In this document: positions 7,086 through 15,224 of the stretch, piece by piece
Layout: every line of letters starts with the position of its first letter
Position numbering within the stretch: position 1 is the first letter of the stretch
NCBI GenBank assembly: GCA_016213125.1
Contig: JACRBR010000354.1
Coordinates: forward strand, 1 to 40,026
Origin: Chloroflexota bacterium
Lineage (GTDB): Bacteria > Chloroflexota > Dehalococcoidia > DSTF01 > JACRBR01
Direction: 5' to 3'
DNA length: 40,026 bases
Position numbers and translations under genes: made by a program
Notes under the pieces: model-generated
The model's input: the letters and a program-made list of their open reading frames with translations, nothing else
What the model was told of the DNA's origin: nothing
Databases searched by the model: none

Positions 7086-7726
7086 TGGACAAAATCCGCA
7101 TCCTCCTCGTCGACGACCACGCGCTATTCCGCGAGGGCGTGAAGCACACGCTCACCCGCCACGAGGAGTTCGAGGTGGTGGCCGAGGCCGGCGACGCGGC
7201 GAGCGCACTCGACCGCGCGCGGGCGTTCCTGCCGGACATCGTCTTGCTGGACATCAACCTGCCGGATCGGGCGGGCGTCGACGTCGTAAAGGATCTGCAG
7301 GCGGAGTTGCCGTACTGCAAGGTGATCATGTTGACGATGCTGGAGGACAACGACTCCCTCATGGCGGCCATCACGAATGGCGCGCGGGGATATGTGCTGA
7401 AGGGCGTCGCCGGCGACGAGCTCGCGCGGATCGTCCTCTCAATTCATGCCGGAGAAACCTACGTGACCCCCGCCATGGCCGCTCAGCTCCTCACCGAGCT
7501 TGCGCACCAGGAACACGCCGCCGCGGACCCGCACCACCAGCTCACCGAGCGGGAGCATGCCATCCTGGAGTTGGTAGCGGACGGCAAGACGAACAAGGAG
7601 ATCGGCGCCGTGATGTTCTTGACGGAGAAGACCGTCAAGCACTACATGACCAACATCCTCCAGAAGCTGCAGGTCCGCAACCGCGTCGAGGCCGCGCTCA
7701 AGGCGCGGGACATCCGCCCCCACTGA
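7085..7726 (+). CDS. NarL/FixJ-family response regulator
   Basis: 213 residues. The ATG at 7085 overlaps the kinase stop (TGATG); a TTG at 7082 is an alternative. The receiver domain (1-120) has the acidic pair Asp10/Asp11, phospho-acceptor Asp56 (DIVLLDINLPD), Thr84 and Lys106. The LuxR-type helix-turn-helix (about 150-209) has LTEREHAILELVADGKTNKE followed by the recognition helix TEKTVKHYMTNILQKL. It is the cognate output of the upstream NarX-type kinase. Candidate targets carrying a shared GACC-WA-GGTC palindrome lie upstream of the triple-cupredoxin gene and the cupredoxin-WxL gene on either side. Confidence 0.95.
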   Translation: MDKIRILLVDDHALFREGVKHTLTRHEEFEVVAEAGDAASALDRARAFLPDIVLLDINLPDRAGVDVVKDLQAELPYCKVIMLTMLEDNDSLMAAITNGARGYVLKGVAGDELARIVLSIHAGETYVTPAMAAQLLTELAHQEHAAADPHHQLTEREHAILELVADGKTNKEIGAVMFLTEKTVKHYMTNILQKLQVRNRVEAALKARDIRPH

Positions 7727-7838
7727 TTCCAGCCGCTCACCGATAGCTCCAAAGGAATGTGCCTCAAGGTACAGGTCGATGCCGCCTGGGAGCGCCAAAC
7801 GGCCCTCCTCCAGGCGGCGATGTTCCCCTTCAACGCAA

Positions 7839-7848
7839 GACCTAGGTC
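7839..7848. promoter_or_regulatory. Palindrome GACC-TA-GGTC upstream of the cupredoxin-WxL gene
   Basis: A perfect 10-bp palindrome, 146 bp upstream of the start at 7994 in the 267-bp gap behind the response-regulator gene. It matches the core of the dyad at 5535-5550. No other regulatory element is obvious in this gap. Confidence 0.35.
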
Positions 7849-7993
7849 AACGGAAACGTAGACCATCGATCGCAGTCGCCGGAGGTGCGTCTTCTTAGGA
7901 TCAGGTTGAACACGTAGATCCGCGGAACTTCCTCGAGGGAGCACCAACCAGCGGGTCGCGAACCGGAACACCTGATAGGGAGGAAGGCGAGTC

Positions 7994-9268
7994 ATGGGAA
8001 CTATTGGAAGCATCCAGCGTTTGCTCAGGGTCATGCTGCCGCTCGCCGCATTGGCGCTTGTTGCCACCGTCGTTTCGAACGGCGGCGGAATCAACTCCGC
8101 CAGCGCGGCCACGACGACCGTGACCGTGGGCCAGACCAACGGCGGTGGCGCAACCGGCGTCAACCAGTTCAACGCCGCCGCAATCACCATCTCAGCGGGC
8201 GATACCACCCAGTGGAACAGCGCGCTGGACAACCGCTCGCACGACGTCACGTCATATGCCGAGACGGTGCCCGGCACGCCTGACTGGCAGTCGCCGACGC
8301 TGCGCAGCGGCACGGCGAACACGACCTTCAGCCGCGTGTTCAGTACGGCGGGTACCTACACCTACTACTGCTCGCTCCACGCGAGTCAAAGCGATGCGGC
8401 CCCAGGGGTCATCGACGCCAACATCGCGTCCGGCATGATGGTCGGTAAGATTACGGTCAACGCTCCCGCGCCCGACACCACGGCCCCCGCGGCCAGCGCG
8501 GTCGCCGCGTCGCCGAACCCAACTGATGGCGCTTCGAGCGTTGCCCTCACGGCGACCATCGCGGACTCGGGTACGCCTCTCGGCACGATCGCTTCGGCGC
8601 AATACCGCGTCGACGGCGGAAGCCCCGTCGCCATGTCCGCCGTGGACGGCACCTTCAACGGCTCGTCCGAGAACGTCACGGCAAACGTTCCCGTTGGCGC
8701 TCTGAGCCTCGGCAACCACGTTATCGAGGTGCGCGGCACCGACCTCGCCGGCAACATCGGCGCGTATGTCGCACTGTCCGGCGGCCTCAACGTGACCGCC
8801 CCGCCGGCAGGTGCGGTCCAGGCCACCATCAATGTCCAGGGTGGCGCTCTCACCAATACCGCCCAGAACATCGCCTTCCCGGCCGTCGCCCTCAGTGGCG
8901 CCGACCAGACCGTGCTCGCGGCAGCGGCCGCATGGCAGGCCAAGGATGCCCGCGGCACCGGCGATGGGTGGAACGTGACAATCGCGTCCACAAACTTCAC
9001 CGGCGCCGGCACCATCGGGGTCGCCAACTTCAAGTGCAAGCAGGACCAGGCGGATATCGTGACGGTTTCGGGCAACACCGCCCCGAACTCGATGGTAACC
9101 ACCTTCCAGTCCCTGAGTGGCACGCCGCTCAAGCTGCTCCAGGCCACTGGCGGCGCTGGTATGGGTACGTACGACTACACGCCGGACTTCCAGCTCACGG
9201 TTCCGGCCAGCACGGCGGCGGGTTCGTACACCGCAAACGTCACGGTCAGCATCAATAGCGGGCCGTAG
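7994..9268 (+). CDS. Exported cupredoxin fused to Ig-like and WxL-like surface domains
   Basis: 424 residues, with GGAGG ten bases before ATG 7994. A signal peptide (about 1-39) ends in ASAA. A cupredoxin domain (40-155) has His83, Cys126, His129 and Met148/149 and the same long Cys-His-to-Met insertion as domain 1 of the triple-cupredoxin protein. An Ig-like/Big-type domain (about 162-268, starting DTTAPAASAVAASPNPTDGA) follows. The C-terminal domain (275-424) has two Trp (W314, and W326 in DGWNVTI) and ends in the beta-strand tail FQLTVPAS...VTVSINSGP. This is WxL-like, a domain that binds peptidoglycan non-covalently in Firmicutes. With a second WxL-like protein and a DUF916-type partner downstream, this protein should display a copper site at the cell surface. 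WxL assignment is by pattern, not by search. Confidence 0.8.
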   Translation: MGTIGSIQRLLRVMLPLAALALVATVVSNGGGINSASAATTTVTVGQTNGGGATGVNQFNAAAITISAGDTTQWNSALDNRSHDVTSYAETVPGTPDWQSPTLRSGTANTTFSRVFSTAGTYTYYCSLHASQSDAAPGVIDANIASGMMVGKITVNAPAPDTTAPAASAVAASPNPTDGASSVALTATIADSGTPLGTIASAQYRVDGGSPVAMSAVDGTFNGSSENVTANVPVGALSLGNHVIEVRGTDLAGNIGAYVALSGGLNVTAPPAGAVQATINVQGGALTNTAQNIAFPAVALSGADQTVLAAAAAWQAKDARGTGDGWNVTIASTNFTGAGTIGVANFKCKQDQADIVTVSGNTAPNSMVTTFQSLSGTPLKLLQATGGAGMGTYDYTPDFQLTVPASTAAGSYTANVTVSINSGP

Positions 9269-9305
9269 TCAGGGCCCATAGTGAGTCCAGTCAGCTTAGT
9301 CAGTC

Positions 9306-9334
9306 GCCCCCGGGGTACTCTGTACCCTGGGGGC
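9306..9334 (+). terminator. Strong hairpin between the two WxL-like genes
   Basis: A 13-bp stem (GCCCCCGGGGTAC / GTACCCTGGGGGC, one G-T wobble) with a 3-base loop, 37 bp after the cupredoxin-WxL stop and 19 bp before the next start. It lacks a T tract (ATACCC follows), so it may be a partial terminator or mRNA-stabilising stem rather than a full stop. Confidence 0.5.
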
Positions 9335-9353
9335 ATACCCATCGGCGAGAAAT

Positions 9354-10781
9354 GTGGAGAGCGGGACCGGAGTAGTGACAGACTCAATTTACTGGGGTAC
9401 CGCCGGCGACCGAGGCCGCCTGGCGGTGCGCTTCGCGGTCGTAGTTTTCAGTCTGTGCCTGCTTTCCATCCTCGGACTCCGCGCTGCCGTCGCTGATTCA
9501 ACCGGCTTCCGTAACCCGTCAGCTCAGACCGCCGCGACGGGCGGCGATGGTAACGGGTACGAAACGAATCCCACCCAGGCCTTCACGGACGCGAATGGCG
9601 AAACGGAAGACAGAGATAGTGGCACCAACGGCAACCTCTCCTGCACCGATGCCGGCAAAGACCGGCATCTTTTCTACAACTACGGGTTCACGGTCCCGGC
9701 CGGCGCTACGATCAATGGCATCGAGGTCTTGGTGGACGCGAGGCTTGACTCAGCGACCGGATTCATATGCGTGCAGCTCTCCTGGGATGCTGGCGCAACC
9801 TGGACCACCGCGAAACAGACCACCAACCTCACAAGCTCCTTCGCCAACTATACGGTGGGCGGGACGGCTGACACCTGGGGGCGCACGTGGTCATCTTCGG
9901 ACCTATCAAACGCGAACTTCCGGCTCCGCGTGATAAATGTCGCCAACAACACGTCCGCCCGCTTCCGGCTCGACTGGATCCCGGCGCAGGTTCACTACAC
10001 CCCGGCAGCGCCTCCAGATACGATCGGGCCCACCACGAGCAACGTCGCCGCCTCGCCGAATCCAACCGCAGGCGCCGCTTCGGTCACGCTCACGGCGAAT
10101 ATCAGCGACGTCGGGCAGGGCGGATCGAGTATCGCCGCTGCCGAGTATTTCCTGAACTCAGCGGGAGCGCCCGGCACCGGCGCGTCGATGTCCGCCGCCG
10201 ACGGGGCGTTCAACTTACCGACAGAGGCCGTCACCGTGCTGCTCTCAACCGCCGGGCTGGCGGCGGGGGATCACCAGGTCTTCATCAGGGGCCGCGACGG
10301 CGCGGGCAACTGGGGCAGCGCCAGCTCCACGGAGCAGACCATCGGCGGGGGTGCAAACCTCTCCCTATCCGCACAACCCGTGTCCTTCGGCAGTGTCAAC
10401 ATCAACGGCAGCGACCAGCTGCTGATGGTGGCTTCACCGCCCTGGCGCGCGAGCGATGGGCGCGCGTCCGGTGATGGCTGGCACGTCACCGTCCAGTCGA
10501 CGGACGTCATCGCCGCCCTGGGCACGATCCCGGCCGGCAACCTGAAGGTGCAGGTGAAGCAGTCGGGCATCACGACCATCTCGGGCAACGCGCCTCCGGT
10601 CTCCCTCGCTACGTCGTACCAGCCGCTCTCGTCTTCACCGTTGAAGCTCATCGCCGCGGCACCAGGCACCGGTATGGGTACATATGACTTCGCGATGGAG
10701 TTCGAGCTGATGCTGCCGGCCAGCGCCTATGCCGGTGAGTACACGGCGTCGCTCACGACAAGCATCAATAGCGGACCCTGA
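9354..10781 (+). CDS. Exported Ig-like/WxL-like surface protein
   Basis: 475 residues from GTG 9354; a GTG at 9375 is an alternative and neither has an ideal ribosome site. A signal segment (about 24-47) ends in RAAVADS. The N-terminal domain (about 48-218) is a beta-rich, lectin- or fibre-like module of unknown family. An Ig-like domain (222-330, DTIGPTTSNVAASPNPTAGA) is homologous to that of the preceding protein. The C-terminal WxL-like domain (335-475) has Trp364 and Trp376 (DGWHVTV) and finishes in the same SINSGP tail. It has no cupredoxin. It probably partners the DUF916-type protein that starts 10 bp downstream. The shared Ig-WxL halves show these two genes arose by duplication and swapped N-terminal modules. 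Confidence 0.75.
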   Translation: MESGTGVVTDSIYWGTAGDRGRLAVRFAVVVFSLCLLSILGLRAAVADSTGFRNPSAQTAATGGDGNGYETNPTQAFTDANGETEDRDSGTNGNLSCTDAGKDRHLFYNYGFTVPAGATINGIEVLVDARLDSATGFICVQLSWDAGATWTTAKQTTNLTSSFANYTVGGTADTWGRTWSSSDLSNANFRLRVINVANNTSARFRLDWIPAQVHYTPAAPPDTIGPTTSNVAASPNPTAGAASVTLTANISDVGQGGSSIAAAEYFLNSAGAPGTGASMSAADGAFNLPTEAVTVLLSTAGLAAGDHQVFIRGRDGAGNWGSASSTEQTIGGGANLSLSAQPVSFGSVNINGSDQLLMVASPPWRASDGRASGDGWHVTVQSTDVIAALGTIPAGNLKVQVKQSGITTISGNAPPVSLATSYQPLSSSPLKLIAAAPGTGMGTYDFAMEFELMLPASAYAGEYTASLTTSINSGP

Positions 10782-10791
10782 GGAGCACGCC

Positions 10792-11838
10792 ATGACCCAC
10801 CTTCGCACAGCCGGCATAAGCGCCATGATCATCGTCGTCATGCTACTGGGCGCGCTCGGCGGTGGGACACACGCAGGCGCACAGGGCAGCGTCCAATTCA
10901 GCATCCAGCCCGACCGGGATACCGGCCAGGAGGATGCGTACTTCACCTACACCGCGAAGGCCGGGGATACGATCAGCGACGAAGCGCTCGTTATCTCCAC
11001 TGGCAGCGAGGCCGTCACGTTGAAGCTCTATGCCGCGGACGCGATCACGGCGATTGGCGGTGGGACGGCCTTCGCTGGACTGGACGAGGACCGGACGGGC
11101 GTGCGCGCATGGGTGCGTTCATCGCTCGCCGAGGTCTCGCTCACCCCCGGCGGGCGTCAGACCGTTCCGTTCACGGTGGTGGTCCCGGCCGACGCCGCCC
11201 CCGGCGATCACATCGCCGGCCTCGTGGTGGAAGCGCCACCGAAACAGGGCCAATCAGGTGGCGTGCAGACGTCCGTGACGGAGCGCGTTGGCGTCGCCGT
11301 CGTGGTTCGAATAGCTGGCGAAGCGCGCGAGGAACTGGCGCTCGGCGGCATCTGCCTCAACCAGGAGACCGGCAGCAACTACTTTCAGGTGCCTGTCGCC
11401 AACAACGGCAACATCCTGTCGCGGCCTTCGGGGGAGTTCATCCTGCAGCGCCAGGGTGGCTCGGAGGTGTTCCGCAAACCCATCGTCCCGGCCACCATCC
11501 TGCCACAGGATGCAACCTTCCTCCGCATCGATGCCCCCGCCGATCCCGGCGAGGGTCGCTACACCGCGATCGTGCACCTGAATCAGACCGACGGGCGAGT
11601 CGCCGAGGAGTCCAGCGATATACGCATTCGCGATGAAAAGGTGAACGGCTGCCAGGCGACCGACGCCATCCCCGCCGCAACCGCCGTCGTGCTCGGCGAG
11701 AATGTGGTGCGCGACGAAGGCGACGGGGGCGGCCTTCCGCTCCTGACGCTGAGCCTGATCGGCATTGTGGTGCTGCTGGCACTGCTGCTCATCGCGAGCG
11801 AGATCCTGCGGCGCCGTCGGCGTTCCATAGCCCGCTGA
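10792..11838 (+). CDS. WxL-interacting protein, DUF916-type peptidoglycan-binding domain with C-terminal anchor
   Basis: 348 residues from ATG 10792, preceded by GAGGAG. A signal peptide (about 1-31, ending AGAQG) is followed by a DUF916-like domain: QFSIQPDRDTGQEDAYFTY, then LVISTGSEAVTLKLYAADA and the P-x-G-D-H-x-A-G-L-V-V motif near 137-146. A second beta-domain (about 180-292) follows, then a C-terminal helix (about 316-340) and a basic tail RRRRRSIAR. In Firmicutes this family (WxL-interacting protein) binds peptidoglycan and docks WxL proteins, and the helix would tether it to the membrane. Its stop is closely spaced behind two WxL-like genes, completing a canonical WxL locus. A terminator hairpin overlaps its stop codon. 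Confidence 0.8.
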   Translation: MTHLRTAGISAMIIVVMLLGALGGGTHAGAQGSVQFSIQPDRDTGQEDAYFTYTAKAGDTISDEALVISTGSEAVTLKLYAADAITAIGGGTAFAGLDEDRTGVRAWVRSSLAEVSLTPGGRQTVPFTVVVPADAAPGDHIAGLVVEAPPKQGQSGGVQTSVTERVGVAVVVRIAGEAREELALGGICLNQETGSNYFQVPVANNGNILSRPSGEFILQRQGGSEVFRKPIVPATILPQDATFLRIDAPADPGEGRYTAIVHLNQTDGRVAEESSDIRIRDEKVNGCQATDAIPAATAVVLGENVVRDEGDGGGLPLLTLSLIGIVVLLALLLIASEILRRRRRSIAR

Positions 11839-11858
11839 GCGCGGTCGCTGCGGGCTAT
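11827..11858. terminator. Terminator hairpin overlapping the DUF916-gene stop
   Basis: Arms ATAGCCCGC (11827-11835) and GCGGGCTAT (11850-11858) with a further inner AGCG/CGCT stem. It lies between convergent genes, so it can serve both. There is no T run. Confidence 0.55.
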
Positions 11859-11881
11859 GCGGGCTGCTGGGACAGTGGCTG

Positions 11882-13660
11882 TCAGCGTGTTTCGCGCGCG
11901 CCGTAGTACGGCATTACCACCTGGCCGTCGGTGCGCTTGCCGCCGGTGGCGGCGGCCGCGCCGACCATGGCAACGGTGATGGGGGCGATGATGTCCGGGT
12001 CTGTCAGGACGTTCACGCACGCCGGACGCCCGGAAGCGAACGCGCGATCGAGGGCCGGGATGATGTCCCGGGGATCTTCCACCAGCTCGCCGTGACACCC
12101 GAAGCCTTCGGCGGCGCGGTCGTAGCGCACGACCCCCAGCTCTGAGACGACGGTGCGCCCTTTGCCGTACATGAGTTCCTGGCCGTGCTTCGACATGCCC
12201 CACTGCTGGTCGTTGTTGACGACCACCACCACCGGCAGTCCGTGGCGCGCCAGCGTATCGAACTCCGCGAAGTTCAGGCCGACCGAGCCGTCGCCCGTGA
12301 TGCAGACCACCCGGCTGTCCGGGTGCGCGACCTGCGCGGCCACAGCGAACGGGATGCCCGTGCCCAGGCAGCCGAGGTAGCCGTGCGAGAGCCAGTGGCC
12401 GGGACGCCTGATTGTCGACGAGGACTCGGCCCAGAATGAAGTCTCGCCGCCGTCGGCCACCAGCACATCACTCTCACGGTCCAGGTATGCCGCCAGGTCC
12501 CGCGCGAGCTGGTGCGAGTGAATGGGACGGTGGTCGTCCGCGTACGAGGCGTTGAGCAGCGTGCGCATCGCGTTCCGGGCGCCCTGCAGCGCCGACGTCC
12601 ATGCTTGCCGATCAGGCCACCGGTGGTCGCCTGCGCCGTTCAGCAGGGCGTGCACGACCTGGCCGCAGTCCGCGCCGATGCCGAGTTCGATCCGCCTGTT
12701 GCGCCCGATCTCCTCAGGCTCGACATCCACCTGGAAGACCGTGGCCGTCGGCGGAATGAAGGGTCGCCCCGCGCTGCCCGTGAAGAGGCCGAGCCGCGCT
12801 CCCAGCAACAGCACGACGTCCGGACCCTGATCGGGCGGAAGCGTGGCGAGTGTCATGAAGCCACCGCCCGAAAGACGGTGGTCCTCGGGAAGTGCCGCGC
12901 GGCCTCGGCCGTTTGCGAGGACGGGAATGCCCGTCGCCTCGGCGAACGCCCGGAGCGCATCCGTTCCCTTGCCGAACCAGACCCCGCCCCCGGCCATGAT
13001 CAACGGTCGCTGCGCCGCCGCCAGCGCCTGCAGCATGCTCGCGATCGCGTAGGTGGACGCTGCGGGTGGGTCGATGCGTGCGGGGCTTCCAAAAGATGCG
13101 TGTCCAGCGTCAGTGTGCGCAAAGAGCACATCGGCAGGAATCTCGAGAAATACCGGCCCCGGGCGCCCCGTGGTTGCCATCCGCAGCGCCTGGCAGAGGT
13201 AGTCCGCGAGGCGGTCGATGCGGGTCACCGTGGCAGCCCACTTCGTGACGGGCCGCATCAGGTCCAGTTGCGAAAACCCACCCTGAAGAGGAAGACGCTC
13301 GTCGTCCGAGAGCGGACTGCGGCCGCCGATCACCAGGATGGGAACGCAGTCGACGTAGGCGTTCGTGACGGCCGTGACCACATCCGTCACGCCGGGACCG
13401 GCGGTAACGATGGCGACGCCCACGTTGCCCGTCGTACGTGCCCAGCCATCGGCCGCGTGACCGGCCGCCTGCTCGTGACGCGTGTCGACGAGGCGAAGCC
13501 CGCGATCAAGCGCCGATTGGAAGATGGCGTCCAGGTGGCCGCCGTGCAGCGTGAAGACCGTGGTGACGCCGTGGTCCAGCAGCGTGCGCACGACGATCTC
13601 GCCCCCATCGATGGTCGCGGTCTGCTGGTGATTGGTCATGGACCTGGCCGGCGCGCTCAT
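11882..13660 (-). CDS. Thiamine-diphosphate-dependent enzyme (acetolactate synthase / 2-hydroxyacyl-CoA lyase-like)
   Basis: 592 residues, the usual size of the family. The N-terminal pyrimidine-binding domain (about 15-190) has the catalytic Glu63 in RHEQAAGHAADGWAR and the TAGPG turn. A central domain spans about 205-340. The C-terminal pyrophosphate-binding domain has the ThDP/Mg motif GDGSVGLN at 456 ending in NND at 482-484. The enzyme should decarboxylate or cleave 2-keto or 2-hydroxyacyl substrates. It cannot be assigned to acetolactate synthase with confidence because no regulatory subunit is nearby. Start 13660 has no clear ribosome site; the ATG at 13639 is an alternative. It is divergent from the IscA-like gene across a 234-bp gap. 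Confidence 0.88.
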   Translation of the reverse strand: MSAPARSMTNHQQTATIDGGEIVVRTLLDHGVTTVFTLHGGHLDAIFQSALDRGLRLVDTRHEQAAGHAADGWARTTGNVGVAIVTAGPGVTDVVTAVTNAYVDCVPILVIGGRSPLSDDERLPLQGGFSQLDLMRPVTKWAATVTRIDRLADYLCQALRMATTGRPGPVFLEIPADVLFAHTDAGHASFGSPARIDPPAASTYAIASMLQALAAAQRPLIMAGGGVWFGKGTDALRAFAEATGIPVLANGRGRAALPEDHRLSGGGFMTLATLPPDQGPDVVLLLGARLGLFTGSAGRPFIPPTATVFQVDVEPEEIGRNRRIELGIGADCGQVVHALLNGAGDHRWPDRQAWTSALQGARNAMRTLLNASYADDHRPIHSHQLARDLAAYLDRESDVLVADGGETSFWAESSSTIRRPGHWLSHGYLGCLGTGIPFAVAAQVAHPDSRVVCITGDGSVGLNFAEFDTLARHGLPVVVVVNNDQQWGMSKHGQELMYGKGRTVVSELGVVRYDRAAEGFGCHGELVEDPRDIIPALDRAFASGRPACVNVLTDPDIIAPITVAMVGAAAATGGKRTDGQVVMPYYGARETR

Positions 13661-13758
13661 ATGACGGCTACGTTAGCAGCGAGGCCACGCGCTTGCTCCT
13701 GTCGAATGGCCCCGCACGGATGGGCCGTTCGCCCCGATCTCACAGCGGTCAGTGGCCC

Positions 13759-13770
13759 GGAACGCGTTCC
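13759..13770. promoter_or_regulatory. 12-bp palindrome GGAACGCGTTCC in a divergent gap
   Basis: A perfect palindrome between the ThDP-enzyme and IscA-like genes, about 100 and 125 bp from their starts. It is a candidate operator; no matching regulator is identified. Confidence 0.3.
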
Positions 13771-13894
13771 AAAATGCGCTTGTCGCCAGCCGGTGCCAAC
13801 CATTTGGCCACGAGGACTGAGCCGTCTGGCCCTCCCAACGGCGCCGCCTGGGCCGCATCATGCTGCACACGAACATATGACGTTGGGAGGCAAC

Positions 13895-14257
13895 ATGGAC
13901 ACCGTAGCCGGAACACTCATCAACCTCACCGAGCGGGCCGAGGATCACATCGTCTCTCTGCTGAGCGAACGCGGCGCGGAGCCGGGGCTCCTGCGGGTGT
14001 TCGTCGCTGGCAGAGGCTGCTCCGGGTACCAGTACGGCATGGAGGTCGAAGAGCGCGAAGGCCCCGGCGATGTGCTGGTGGCGGCGCGCCGGGTGAAACT
14101 CGTGGTCGACCCCGTGAGTGCGCCGCTGCTGCAGGGGGCGGAGATCGACTTCGTGGAAGACGTCATGGGCTCCGGATTCGTCATCGCAAACCCGAACGCC
14201 GCGCCTTCGTGCTCATGCGGCGCGCAGTCGGGCGATGGCTCCCAGAGGTGTTGCTGA
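13895..14257 (+). CDS. A-type Fe-S carrier (IscA/ErpA/HesB family)
   Basis: 120 residues from ATG 13895, with GGGAGG four bases upstream. The single domain has the canonical cysteine triad Cys42 (GRGCSGYQYG), Cys106 and Cys108 (SCSCG), plus two extra C-terminal Cys (119, 120). The phrase SGFVIANPNA is the usual HesB signature region. It should hold and deliver Fe-S clusters, which fits a region whose molybdoenzymes need at least five clusters each per alpha-beta unit. It is followed 13 bp later by an alpha/beta hydrolase gene with its own ribosome site, so the two may be co-transcribed. Confidence 0.92.
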   Translation: MDTVAGTLINLTERAEDHIVSLLSERGAEPGLLRVFVAGRGCSGYQYGMEVEEREGPGDVLVAARRVKLVVDPVSAPLLQGAEIDFVEDVMGSGFVIANPNAAPSCSCGAQSGDGSQRCC

Positions 14258-14270
14258 CCGGAGGCTTCAC

Positions 14271-15224
14271 GTGGGTCGGGTAGACATCACCTTCGATAGC
14301 GGCGGTCAGCAGGTCGCTGGGTGGTTCTACGCGCCCGATGGCGCCGGGCCGGAGCCGTGGTCCTGCGTGGTGATGGGCCATGGATTCGCAGCCGTCAAGG
14401 AAGCCCGGCTCGATGCGTTTGCCGAGCGGTTTGCGGAGGCCGGCCTGGCTTGCCTGGTCTTCGACTACCGCCATTTCGGCGCCAGCGGGGGTCAGCCACG
14501 GCAGGTCATAAACATCCGCAAGCAGCAGGAGGACTGGCGCGCCGCGATCGCGTACGCGCGTACCAGGTCCGATGTCGACCGTGGTCGTGTGGCGCTGTGG
14601 GGGACGTCGTTCGGCGGAGGACACGTTCTTGATGTCGCGAAGAAAGATCACGGCATCGCAGCTGCCGTCCTGCATCTCCCTCTGGTGGATTCGCTGGCTG
14701 CGGCGAAAGGCGAGGGTCTCGGGCAGTCATTGCGGCTCGGTCTGGCCGGACTGCGCGACGAACTGCGCCGGTTGCTCCGGCGGCCGCCACACCTGATCCC
14801 CGTAGTGGGGCCGCCCGGAACGCTGGCCGTGATGACGACACCGGAGGCCGAGCCCGGCTATCTATCGATCGTGCGCGATGCGCCGTCCTGGCAGAACACC
14901 GTCGCCGCGCGCATCGCCCTGGAGATGGCGCTGTTCCGGCCTGGCCGCAAGACCGCTAGCGTCTCTTGCCCATCGCTATTTGTGGTTGGCATGCACGACA
15001 CAGTAACCCCGCCGGAGGCCACGCTGCGGACGGCCCTGCGGACTCCGGGCGCGAGGCTTATGGGATTGCCGACCGGCCATTTCGACGCGTACTTGGGGGA
15101 TGCGTTCGAAGAGGCCGTAACGGCCGAGGCTGCCTTCCTGGTACAGCACCTGGCACCGGCAGGCCGGCGCGCGGCAGGTTCCGCATCCGAGGCGATCCCT
15201 GCAGCATGGAGCCGAGGCGCTTGA
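14271..15224 (+). CDS. Alpha/beta hydrolase
   Basis: 317 residues from GTG 14271 (GGAGG six bases upstream). It is a typical alpha/beta-hydrolase fold with the oxyanion segment MGHGFAAVKE, the nucleophile elbow GTSFGG (Ser113), Asp243 (VGMHDTVTPP) and His270 (PTGHFDAY). The nearest general type is a dienelactone-hydrolase/peptidase-S15-like esterase; the substrate is unknown. The last 55 codons overlap, on the opposite strand, the 3' end of the MarR gene. The C-terminal tail after residue 293 (RRAAGSASEA...) is low complexity and may be a recent extension. Confidence 0.85.
   Translation: MGRVDITFDSGGQQVAGWFYAPDGAGPEPWSCVVMGHGFAAVKEARLDAFAERFAEAGLACLVFDYRHFGASGGQPRQVINIRKQQEDWRAAIAYARTRSDVDRGRVALWGTSFGGGHVLDVAKKDHGIAAAVLHLPLVDSLAAAKGEGLGQSLRLGLAGLRDELRRLLRRPPHLIPVVGPPGTLAVMTTPEAEPGYLSIVRDAPSWQNTVAARIALEMALFRPGRKTASVSCPSLFVVGMHDTVTPPEATLRTALRTPGARLMGLPTGHFDAYLGDAFEEAVTAEAAFLVQHLAPAGRRAAGSASEAIPAAWSRGA

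Noticed and set aside
13658..13882. CATATGACG repeated at both ends of the ThDP/IscA gap
   Set aside because: Only 9 bases, and one copy overlaps a start codon; not enough to call a repeat.
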